The notes under the pieces are model-generated. The model made no database searches. It was not told where the DNA came from and saw only the letters and a program-made list of their open reading frames with translations. 13,301 bases of DNA from JACQAI01 sp035507915 (GTDB taxonomy: Bacteria; Pseudomonadota; Alphaproteobacteria; Elsterales; Elsteraceae), in NCBI GenBank assembly GCA_035507915.1, contig DATJNS010000471.1, positions 1-13,301 on the forward strand, given 5' to 3'. Below, in pieces: positions 7,263 to 13,301 of the stretch (within the stretch, counting starts at the first letter, position 1; each line of letters starts with the position of its first letter). The position numbers and the translations under genes are program-made.

Positions 7263-8883
7263 GGTCCTCGCCCGTCTGGCGCTCCGCCATGTCGGCGAGC
7301 GCCTTCTTGGAAACCTTGCCGAACGTCGAGACCGGGAATTCGCGGCACACCAGGAGCCGTTCGGGCAGCTTGAACTTGGCGATCTCCTTGGTCATCAGGA
7401 ATCCGACCAGCGTGTCGAGGGCGAGCGCGTGGCCCGGGCGCAGGATCACGCAGGCGCACATCTTCTCGCCGAGGGCCGGATCGGCGACCGGCACGCACGC
7501 GACGTTCTCGACCGCGGGATGCGAGAGGATCAGGTTCTCGATCTCCTCGGCGCTGATCTTCTCGCCGCCGCGGTTGATCAGGTCCTTCTTGCGGCCCTCG
7601 ACGACGTAGTTGCCGGAGGGATGGCGGCGCATCAGGTCGCCCGAGCAGTAGAAGCCGTCGCGCGTGAATTGCCGGGCGTTGTAGTCCGGCACGCCGTAAT
7701 AGCCCCGCAAGGTGTAGGGGCCGCGGCACGTCAGCTCGCCGACCGCGCCGTCCGGCACCACGCGGCCCTCGTCGTCGACCAGCCGCACCTCGTCGTCCGG
7801 GCAGATCGGTCGGCCGCAGGTCTCGAGCGTGATCTCTTCCGGATCGCCGGCCCGGACGAAGAACAGCATGCCCTCCGACATGCCGAAATTCTCCTGGACG
7901 AACGCGCTCGGGATCAGGCGCTGGGTCGCGAGCCGCACCTCCGGCTGCATGCGCTGGCCGCCGCTCTGGATCACCCGCATGCTCGCGAGATCGTGACGAC
8001 CGATCGCCGGATCGTTGATCAGCCGGATCAGGAGGGCGGGGACGACCTTGAGGTGGGTGACGCGATGAAGCTCGATCAGATGGCACATCACGTCGGGTCG
8101 CGTCGTCGGCGACAGCACGACCGTGCCGCCCTGGAAGAAGGTGCCCTGGATGCCCGGGCAGGCGAGCGGCAGGTTGTGCGCGATCGGCAGCGCCAGCAGC
8201 AGCACGGTTGCGCCCGTCACGCCGCACACCGCGGCCGCCGCCTTCGAGTTGTAGGCGTAGTCGTTGTGCGTGCGCGGGATCAGCTTGGGGATTCCCGTGG
8301 TGCCGCCCGAGAGCTGGAAGATGCACGGATCGGTCGGATCGATGCCGATCTCGCGCAGCCGGTCGACGGGCAGGCGCGCCGGTCGCTCGATCAGTTCCGC
8401 CAGCGCGGCCAACGGCAGACAGATGCGCAGCGAGGGGTTGGCGGCCTTGACGCGCTGGATGACCGGCTCGAAGGCGAAATCGCCGTGCCGTTCGGGATAG
8501 ACGCACATCGTCGCGCCGGCGAGCTCGACGAACTGATTGATCTCGGCGAAGCGGTGCGTCACCAACGCGGCGATCGGGATGGCGCCGAGCTTCTGCAGCG
8601 CGAAATAGAGCAGCACGAACTCGGCGCAGTTCGGCAAGGTCGGCACGACGCGATCGAGCGGTCGCAGCCCGAGCTCGAGCAGGTTGAGCGCCAGGTTGTC
8701 GGTCAGCCGATCGATGTCGGCATAGCTGTAGCGGCGCTCGCCGTCGATCAGCGCGACGCGGGAGGCATGGCCCGCGAAGATTTCGGCGAACTCCGCGGCC
8801 AGGCTGCGGTCGCGCCAATAGCCCTTGGCGCGGTAGCGCGCGGCGAACTCGGGCGGGAACGCGACGACGCCGGGCAACGCCAT
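7249..8883 (-). CDS. DhbE/SdgA-like aryl-acid AMP ligase (possible salicylate-type)
   Basis: A 544-residue ANL-superfamily adenylating enzyme that aligns end to end, from memory, with the 2,3-dihydroxybenzoate-AMP ligase DhbE. Motifs: LSGGTTGIPK P-loop (191-200), LPIAHNLPLACPG substrate segment (232-244), FGMSEG (333-338), SGDL hinge Asp (D416), RGGEK (438-442) and A10 FGKVSKK with catalytic Lys K523. H236-N237 correspond to the His-Asn pair that holds the aryl carboxylate and 2-hydroxyl. C242 occupies the position that is Ser in 2,3-dihydroxybenzoate-activating and Cys in salicylate-activating enzymes, suggesting a salicylate- or benzoate-like substrate. The ATG at 8883 lies 2 nt after the SDR stop and is probably translationally coupled. 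No isochorismate or NRPS genes accompany it, so a catabolic (aryl-AMP to aryl-CoA, as in SdgA) role is favoured over siderophore synthesis. Product and acceptor are inference. Confidence 0.92.
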   Translation of the reverse strand: MALPGVVAFPPEFAARYRAKGYWRDRSLAAEFAEIFAGHASRVALIDGERRYSYADIDRLTDNLALNLLELGLRPLDRVVPTLPNCAEFVLLYFALQKLGAIPIAALVTHRFAEINQFVELAGATMCVYPERHGDFAFEPVIQRVKAANPSLRICLPLAALAELIERPARLPVDRLREIGIDPTDPCIFQLSGGTTGIPKLIPRTHNDYAYNSKAAAAVCGVTGATVLLLALPIAHNLPLACPGIQGTFFQGGTVVLSPTTRPDVMCHLIELHRVTHLKVVPALLIRLINDPAIGRHDLASMRVIQSGGQRMQPEVRLATQRLIPSAFVQENFGMSEGMLFFVRAGDPEEITLETCGRPICPDDEVRLVDDEGRVVPDGAVGELTCRGPYTLRGYYGVPDYNARQFTRDGFYCSGDLMRRHPSGNYVVEGRKKDLINRGGEKISAEEIENLILSHPAVENVACVPVADPALGEKMCACVILRPGHALALDTLVGFLMTKEIAKFKLPERLLVCREFPVSTFGKVSKKALADMAERQTGEDHAHH

Positions 8884-8885
8884 GG

Positions 8886-9644
8886 TCAGGTCGAGCTCGT
8901 GAAGCCACCGTCGATCACGATCACCTCGCCGGTGACGAACCGGTTGGCGCGCACGAGCGTCATGATCGTGTCGGCGACGTCGTCGGCGGTGACGACGCGC
9001 TTCAGCGGCGTCGCCTTGGCGCGCTTGCCCATCAGGTCGTCGTACTTGTCCTGCAGCATGCGCTTCATCCACTCGCCCTCCATCCAACCGGGGGCGACGG
9101 CGTTGACGCGGATCTCCGGACCCAGGTTCCAGGCCAAGGTCTTGGTCAGGTTGACGACCGCCGCCTTGCTGGCGGCGTAGGGCAGGGGCTGCGGCCCGGG
9201 CCGCATGCCGACGATCGAGGCGGTGTTGACGACGCAGCCGCGCGCCGCCTTCAGGAGCGGCACGCAGGCGCGCGTGACCTGGAACAGCCCGCGCACGTTG
9301 ACGGCGAACACGCGATCCCATTCCTCGAGCGACAGCGTCTCGAGATCGCGCGGCTTCCAGTTGGCCGTCGTCCCGGCATTGTTGATCAGCACGTCGAGCC
9401 GGCCGAACGTCTCGGCGATCTCGCGCACCATCGCGCGCACGCCGGCCTCGTCGCTGACGTCGCACGGCAGCACCAGGGCGCGGACGCCGCACGCCTCGAC
9501 CGCGGCGGCGGTGTCGCGCGCCGCCGCCGCGCTCGAGGCGTAGTTGATCGCGACGTCGTAGCCCGCGCGGGCGAGCGCCAGCACCGCCGCGCGGCCGATG
9601 CCGGTCGCGCCGCCGGTGACCAACGCTGCCTGAGTGGATGCCAT
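8886..9644 (-). CDS. SDR-family NAD(P)-dependent oxidoreductase (FabG-like)
   Basis: A 252-residue classical short-chain dehydrogenase. Rossmann TGGATGIG (10-17), NNAG (88-91), N116, and the catalytic triad S143, Y156 and K160 (YAASK) are all present, as are the APGW segment and the C-terminal VTGEVIVIDGGF. Such enzymes interconvert a secondary alcohol and a ketone; the substrate cannot be deduced from sequence. It is the first gene of the minus-strand operon and is followed after 2 nt by the aryl-AMP ligase. An SDR next to a DhbE-like ligase recalls the dhbA/dhbE pair, but the protein looks FabG-like. Oxidation of an aryl 2-hydroxy acid is an alternative suggested by the benzoylformate decarboxylase-like gene across the promoter. 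No clear Shine-Dalgarno precedes the ATG at 9644, and the leader may be very short. Confidence 0.93.
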   Translation of the reverse strand: MASTQAALVTGGATGIGRAAVLALARAGYDVAINYASSAAAARDTAAAVEACGVRALVLPCDVSDEAGVRAMVREIAETFGRLDVLINNAGTTANWKPRDLETLSLEEWDRVFAVNVRGLFQVTRACVPLLKAARGCVVNTASIVGMRPGPQPLPYAASKAAVVNLTKTLAWNLGPEIRVNAVAPGWMEGEWMKRMLQDKYDDLMGKRAKATPLKRVVTADDVADTIMTLVRANRFVTGEVIVIDGGFTSST

Positions 9645-9659
9645 GGCGGGACTGTGCTA

Positions 9660-9681
9660 AAAAATGAGTATGTTCATTATT
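9660..9681. promoter_or_regulatory. Candidate TetR operator dyad in the divergent SDR/TPP control region
   Basis: AATGA (9663-9667) and TCATT (9674-9678) form a perfect 5-bp inverted repeat around a 6-nt centre. The dyad extends outward by two more pairs with one A-A mismatch. Read as a 16-bp palindrome centred at 9670/9671, its halves AATGAGTA and AATGAACA agree at 6 of 8 bases. This size is typical of TetR-family operators. It covers the proposed -10 of the SDR operon, whose fourth gene encodes a TetR regulator, so autorepression is likely. No second copy was seen elsewhere in the window. Confidence 0.5.
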
Positions 9682-9697
9682 CGCGTCCGGCTGTCAA
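9667..9697 (-). promoter_or_regulatory. Candidate promoter of the SDR-ligase-amidohydrolase-TetR operon
   Basis: A perfect TTGACA lies on the minus strand (9697-9692). The best -10 is CATACT (9672-9667) at a slightly long 19-nt spacing; closer spacings give worse hexamers. Transcription would begin near 9660, leaving only about 15 nt before the SDR ATG and no Shine-Dalgarno, so the message may be nearly leaderless. The region 9658-9682 is strikingly AT-rich against its surroundings. The -35 is convincing; the exact -10 is not. Confidence 0.48.
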
Positions 9698-9740
9698 TCT
9701 TCGGTCGGATGGTCATCGATCGGGCGAGCGTCCGATCGCG

Positions 9741-9758
9741 GGAGGAGGGCTCGTGATG
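9741..9758 (+). promoter_or_regulatory. Ribosome-binding site fixing the TPP enzyme start
   Basis: GGAGGAGGG (9741-9749) lies 6 nt before the ATG at 9756 (a GTG at 9753 is the only nearby alternative). An in-frame GTG at 9654 would add 34 residues with no family similarity, running through the promoter and operator region, and is rejected as the start. Confidence 0.75.
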
Positions 9759-11432
9759 AGCACCGGCATGCGGGGCGCGGAAGCGCTCCTGAGCGCACTC
9801 ACGTCGATGGGCGTGGCGCGGATCTACGCGTCGCCCGGCTCGGACTGGGCGCCGCTCTGGGAGGCGCTCGCCGGTCCGGCCGCGCGCGACTTTCCGCGTT
9901 ACATCTCCTCGCGGCACGAGGAGACCGCGGTCGCCATGGCGATGGGCTACGCCAAGGCGACGAACCGGCTCGCGGCGGTCGTGCTGCACACGACGGTGGG
10001 CGCGCTGCACGCCGGGATGCTGTTGCGCGCCGCGCTGCACGAGCGGATTCCGCTGGTCGTGCTCGCCGGTGAATCGATCGGCTTCGGCGAGGCGGGCAGC
10101 CTCGCGGTCGGTCGGCAGTGGCTGCGGCTGCTGACCGACACGGGCGGACCGGCGCGCCTGATGGAGACGTGCGTCAAGTGGAGCTTCGGCCTCAATACGG
10201 CCGTGATCCTGCCCCAGACGATCCAGCGCGCCTGCCAGATCGCCGCCGCGGCGCCGCAGGGACCGGTGCTCGTGTCGGTGCCGCTCGAGCATCTGATCGA
10301 GCCGATGCCGGCCGCGCCGCCGCCGGCGTCGCTGCCGCTCCCGGCGGTCGCCGGCGACGATGCGATCGAGCGGCTCGCGACGGCGCTCAACGCCGCGCGC
10401 AATCCCGTCATCGTGACGGAGGAGGCCGGCCGCGATCCGGCCGCGCTGCCGGCGCTGGTCGCGATCGCCGAGACGCTCGGCGCGCCGGTGCTCGAGGCCT
10501 GGCAGCCCTACTACGTGAACTTCCCGCGCCGGCATCCGCTCGCCGGCGGCGTCGCGTATGACGACATGCCGGCGCTGCTCGCCGACGCCGACACCGTGTT
10601 CCTGGTCGAAGCGGTGCTGCCCTGGCATCCGCCGTCGCGCGTGACCGACAAGACGGTGCTGGTCCTGGGCGAGGAGCCGCTGCACGTCCGCCTGCCGTTC
10701 TGGGGCTTCCGCGCCGACGTGATCGCCGCCGGCGCCGCCGCGCCTTCGTTGCGCGCGCTGCATCGGAAGCTCGCCAAGAAGACGCCGCGCCACGATTGGC
10801 CGGGGCGTCTTGCCGCGCGCCGCGCCGGGCTGATCGAGGCGGGCCGCGCCGCCGGCGACAAGCCGGCGATCGAGAGCGCGTGGGTCGGTCATGCCCTGAA
10901 CCAGGCGCTGCCGGCGGACGCGATCGTCGTCAACGAGACGATCACCCATCGCCTGGCGCTCCACCAGCAGCTCGAGCGCCTCGGTCCCGGCGGCTTCTAC
11001 GAGGCCAGCTATGGCGGCCTCGGCGGCGGCATCGGCCTCGCGCTCGGCGTGAAGTCGGCGCACCCCGAGCGCACCGTGGTGCTGACCATCGGCGACGGCG
11101 CGTTCCACTACAATCCGGTGGTCGCGAGCTTCGGGGCGGCGCAGGAGCACGGCCTGCCGATCTTCGTGATCGTCTTCAACAACGCGGGCTACCTGTCGCA
11201 GAAGAGCGACGTCCTCAACAGCTTCCCCGAGGGCGAGGCGGCGCGCGCCGGCCAGGTGATCGGCACTACGATCGCGCCGCCGCCCGACTATTCCCTGCTC
11301 GCGCGCGCCTATGGCGGCGTCGGCGAGCGGGTCGACCAGCCGGCGGCGCTGGCGGCCGCCCTCGCGCGCGGGCTGGCCGCGGTCGCGCGCGGGCAGCTCG
11401 CGCTGCTCGACGTCGTGCTGAAGCCGATCTAG
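9756..11432 (+). CDS. Thiamine-diphosphate enzyme of benzoylformate decarboxylase type
   Basis: A 558-residue ThDP-dependent decarboxylase/lyase with N-terminal, central and C-terminal TPP domains. The cofactor motif GDG (446-448) with 26 residues to NN (475-476), and the activating Glu in SRHEE (E55), are present. Compared from memory with Pseudomonas putida benzoylformate decarboxylase, the residues matching its active-site Ser26, His70 and His281 are all kept: PGS (S29), LHTTVGALHAG (H78) and PWHPP (H291). VKWS (140-143) and APQGPV (166-171) also match. This favours decarboxylation of a 2-keto acid such as an arylglyoxylate to an aldehyde, rather than acetolactate synthesis. It is divergent from the SDR operon across 111 bp, sharing the AT-rich control region. 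Proteins like this are often annotated only as thiamine pyrophosphate-requiring protein or acetolactate synthase. Family is certain, substrate inferred. Confidence 0.93.
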   Translation: MSTGMRGAEALLSALTSMGVARIYASPGSDWAPLWEALAGPAARDFPRYISSRHEETAVAMAMGYAKATNRLAAVVLHTTVGALHAGMLLRAALHERIPLVVLAGESIGFGEAGSLAVGRQWLRLLTDTGGPARLMETCVKWSFGLNTAVILPQTIQRACQIAAAAPQGPVLVSVPLEHLIEPMPAAPPPASLPLPAVAGDDAIERLATALNAARNPVIVTEEAGRDPAALPALVAIAETLGAPVLEAWQPYYVNFPRRHPLAGGVAYDDMPALLADADTVFLVEAVLPWHPPSRVTDKTVLVLGEEPLHVRLPFWGFRADVIAAGAAAPSLRALHRKLAKKTPRHDWPGRLAARRAGLIEAGRAAGDKPAIESAWVGHALNQALPADAIVVNETITHRLALHQQLERLGPGGFYEASYGGLGGGIGLALGVKSAHPERTVVLTIGDGAFHYNPVVASFGAAQEHGLPIFVIVFNNAGYLSQKSDVLNSFPEGEAARAGQVIGTTIAPPPDYSLLARAYGGVGERVDQPAALAAALARGLAAVARGQLALLDVVLKPI

Positions 11433-11472
11433 TTACGGACGATGGTGTGATGGAGCGGCGCCGCCAAGTCCG

Positions 11473-13301
11473 CTAGCGCGTCGCCGCCTGGATGGCGCGC
11501 CACACGCGCTCGGGCGTGTAGGGCAGATCGAGCGCCGTGATGCCGAGCGCCTTCAGCGCGTCGAGCACGGCGTTGGCGGCGGCGGGCACCGCGCCGGTCG
11601 TGCCGGCCTCGCCCGCGCCCTTGACGCCCAGCGGGTTGTTGGGCGACGGCACCGACAGATCCTCGAGCAGGATGGGCGGCTGCTCGTCGGCGCGCGGCAT
11701 CGCGTAGTCCATGAACGAGCCGGCGAGCAGCTGGCCCGATTGGCGATCGTAGACCGCATGCTCGCCGAGCACCTGCCCGAGGCCTTGCACGATGCCGCCG
11801 TGCAGCTGGCCCTCGAGCAGGGTGTGGTTGATCACGCGCCCGCAGTCGTCCACGGCGGTGTAGCGCAGCACGCTGACGACGCCGGTCTCGGGATCGATCT
11901 CGACCTCGGCGACGTGGACGCCGCTCGGATAGGAGCGCGGCTGAGGCAGCTCGCCCGTGGCGTCGAGCGCCGCGCCGTAGCGCTCGGCGATCTCCAGGAA
12001 GCCGATCGTGCGGTCGGTGCCCGCGACGGTGTAGCGGCCGTCGGCGAACTCGACATCGGCGGCGGCGACCTCGAGGGCATCGGCCGCGAGCTCCAGGCCC
12101 TTGCGGACCGCTTCGCGCGCCGCCATCAGGACGGCGCCGCCGTGCGCCATCATGGAGCGCGAGCCGATCGTGCCGTCGCCGGCGAGCGCGGGGCCCGACG
12201 GATCGCTGGCCCGCAGGGTGATGCGCTCGGCCGGGATGCCGAGCAGCGCGGCCGCCACCTCGGGATAGACGGTCTCGTGGCCCTGACCGGACGAGCCCGA
12301 GACCGTGAAGAGCTCGACGTCGCCGGTCGCGCCGAACTTGATCGCGGCCTGCTCCTTGGGGCTGCCGCCGGCGCCCGCCGGCTCGACGAACGCGGCACAG
12401 CCGATGCCGCGCAGCTTGTGCCGGGCGGCCGAGCCGCTCCGGCGCGCCTCGAAGCCGCGCCATTCCGCCAGGGTCAGCGCGCGCTCGAGCAGCGCCGGCG
12501 GGTCGCCGCTGTCGTATTTCGACAGCGCGATCGGCGTCTGGTACGGGAAGTCGGCACGCGCGATCAGGTTGCGCCGGCGCAGCTCGATGCGGTCGATGCC
12601 GGTCGCGCGCGCCGCCGCATCGACCAGCCGCTCGGCGAGATAGCTGACGTTCGGCCGACCGGCGCCGCGATAGGCGGTGGTCGGCGTCGTGTTGGTGAAA
12701 TACAGCCGATGCCGGCCATGCAACGCCGGTATGCGATAGAGATTGATGGCATGAAAGCTCGGCAGCAGCGTGTTGATGAGCGGGCCGGGGTGCGACGCAT
12801 AGGCGCCCGCATTGACCAGCCACTCGATCTCGAGCGCCAGGAAATGCCCATCGGCGTCGAGCGCGAGCTCGCCCGACAGCCGTGCGGCGCGACCATGGTG
12901 ATCGCTGACGAAGGTCTCGCTGCGCGTACCGACCCACTTGACCGGACGGCCGAGCGTCCGCGCGGCGTGCATCAGGGCGCCATATTCGGGATAGGCGTCC
13001 GAGCGCACGCCGAAGCCGCCGCCGACGTCGCGCGCGTGCAAACGGATGCGCTCCGCCGGCACGCCGCTGATCGCGCTCAAAGCGGGCAGCATCAGGCTCA
13101 TGCCCTGCGACGGGCAATAGAGATCGTAGCCGTCGTGCGCGGCATCGTAGGCCGCCACGCAGGACTTGGGCTCCATCGGGTTGCCGACCAGGCGTTGGCT
13201 GTCGAGCGTCACGCGCGCGACGTGGCTCGCCTTGGCAAAGGCTTCGGCGGTCGCCGCCGCGCTGCCGTACTCGAAGTCGAACGCCAGGTTGCCGGGCGCC
13301 G
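11473..13301 (-). CDS. Xanthine dehydrogenase/aldehyde oxidase-family molybdopterin-binding large subunit, N-terminus beyond window
   Basis: The C-terminal 608 residues of a molybdenum hydroxylase large subunit; the frame stays open to the right edge with family-like sequence, and about 160-180 N-terminal residues are missing by comparison with the usual 760-790. Visible motifs: GGGFG (13009-13023), AYRGAGRP (12652-12675), SGSSGQGHETVYPE with the Mo-site Gln, GQLHGGIVQGLGQ, and PLGVKGAGEAGT with the catalytic Glu codon at 11608-11610. Such subunits bind molybdopterin cytosine dinucleotide and hydroxylate aldehydes or N-heterocycles, working with FeS and FAD subunits not seen here but possibly upstream. 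AYRGAGRP instead of the AYxCSFR loop argues against a true (form I) CO dehydrogenase. It converges on the TPP gene with 40 nt between stops, in which no convincing terminator is visible. Aldehyde oxidation downstream of the TPP enzyme is an attractive inference. Confidence 0.92.
   Translation of the reverse strand, partial: APGNLAFDFEYGSAAATAEAFAKASHVARVTLDSQRLVGNPMEPKSCVAAYDAAHDGYDLYCPSQGMSLMLPALSAISGVPAERIRLHARDVGGGFGVRSDAYPEYGALMHAARTLGRPVKWVGTRSETFVSDHHGRAARLSGELALDADGHFLALEIEWLVNAGAYASHPGPLINTLLPSFHAINLYRIPALHGRHRLYFTNTTPTTAYRGAGRPNVSYLAERLVDAAARATGIDRIELRRRNLIARADFPYQTPIALSKYDSGDPPALLERALTLAEWRGFEARRSGSAARHKLRGIGCAAFVEPAGAGGSPKEQAAIKFGATGDVELFTVSGSSGQGHETVYPEVAAALLGIPAERITLRASDPSGPALAGDGTIGSRSMMAHGGAVLMAAREAVRKGLELAADALEVAAADVEFADGRYTVAGTDRTIGFLEIAERYGAALDATGELPQPRSYPSGVHVAEVEIDPETGVVSVLRYTAVDDCGRVINHTLLEGQLHGGIVQGLGQVLGEHAVYDRQSGQLLAGSFMDYAMPRADEQPPILLEDLSVPSPNNPLGVKGAGEAGTTGAVPAAANAVLDALKALGITALDLPYTPERVWRAIQAATR

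Noticed and set aside
7252..9180. 642-codon plus-strand open frame opposite the ligase
   Set aside because: No recognisable motifs; it lies opposite a complete adenylating enzyme and crosses the operon junctions.
7249..9644. SDR plus DhbE-like ligase as a catechol siderophore locus (dhbA/dhbE)
   Set aside because: No isochorismate synthase, isochorismatase, carrier protein or NRPS is present, and the neighbours are catabolic families.
9654..9755. Upstream in-frame GTG giving a 34-residue N-terminal extension of the ThDP enzyme
   Set aside because: The extension runs through the promoter/operator, has no family similarity, and a strong GGAGGAGGG precedes the ATG at 9756.
11454..11474. AGCGG-N11-CCGCT hairpin as a terminator between the ThDP and molybdenum hydroxylase genes
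   Set aside because: The stem is only 5 bp, it overlaps a stop codon and has no following T-run on either strand; such matches are expected by chance at this GC content.
12652..12675. Molybdenum hydroxylase as a form I carbon monoxide dehydrogenase (CoxL)
   Set aside because: The active-site loop reads AYRGAGRP, not the AYxCSFR signature; an aldehyde or heterocycle hydroxylase is more likely.

Overview
The window is very GC-rich, gene-dense DNA with strong G/C third-position bias, and long spurious open frames lie opposite most genes. The gene families are a Rieske oxygenase, two amidohydrolase-2 proteins, an LLM oxidoreductase, a molybdenum hydroxylase and a MASE4 histidine kinase. Together with an intergenic CCCTCCCCCTCAAGGGGG-type palindrome they suggest an alphaproteobacterium with a large catabolic genome. 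That assignment is inference; no rRNA or tRNA is visible.

Layout. (1) 1-998 (-) is an amidohydrolase-2 family protein whose C-terminus is cut by the window edge. It is divergent from a Rieske oxygenase (1310-2677, +), which is followed by a RidA-like protein (2703-3092, +). The 311-bp divergent gap holds a large imperfect inverted repeat with G-quadruplex motifs in both arms. (2) 3193-4818 (+) is a membrane sensor histidine kinase (MASE4 plus HisKA/HATPase) with its own promoter and no response regulator beside it. It converges, 7 nt apart, on (3) a five-gene minus-strand series. In transcription order this is an SDR dehydrogenase (9644-8886), a DhbE-like aryl-AMP ligase (8883-7249), an amidohydrolase-2 protein (7262-6420), a TetR regulator (6407-5751) and an LLM-class oxidoreductase (5677-4826). 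The first four are spaced by 2 nt, a 14-nt overlap and 12 nt. (4) Divergent from the SDR, across a 111-bp AT-rich control region with a dyad and a consensus -35, is a thiamine-diphosphate enzyme of the benzoylformate decarboxylase type (9756-11432, +). (5) 11473-13301 (-) is a molybdopterin-binding large subunit of the xanthine dehydrogenase/aldehyde oxidase family. It converges on the TPP gene and is cut at its N-terminus.

How the genes may work together (inference). The TPP enzyme keeps the residues corresponding to the catalytic Ser, His, His and Glu of benzoylformate decarboxylase. The ligase keeps the His-Asn substrate signature of aryl-AMP ligases, with Cys where salicylate-activating members differ from 2,3-dihydroxybenzoate-activating ones. 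With an SDR and a molybdenum hydroxylase alongside, this could form a mandelate-like route: 2-hydroxy acid to arylglyoxylate (SDR), to aryl aldehyde (TPP enzyme), to aryl carboxylate (Mo hydroxylase), to aryl-AMP/CoA (ligase). The embedded TetR protein probably controls the divergent promoter. The Rieske oxygenase and the amidohydrolases fit the same aromatic-catabolic theme, but nothing in the sequence ties them to the same substrate.
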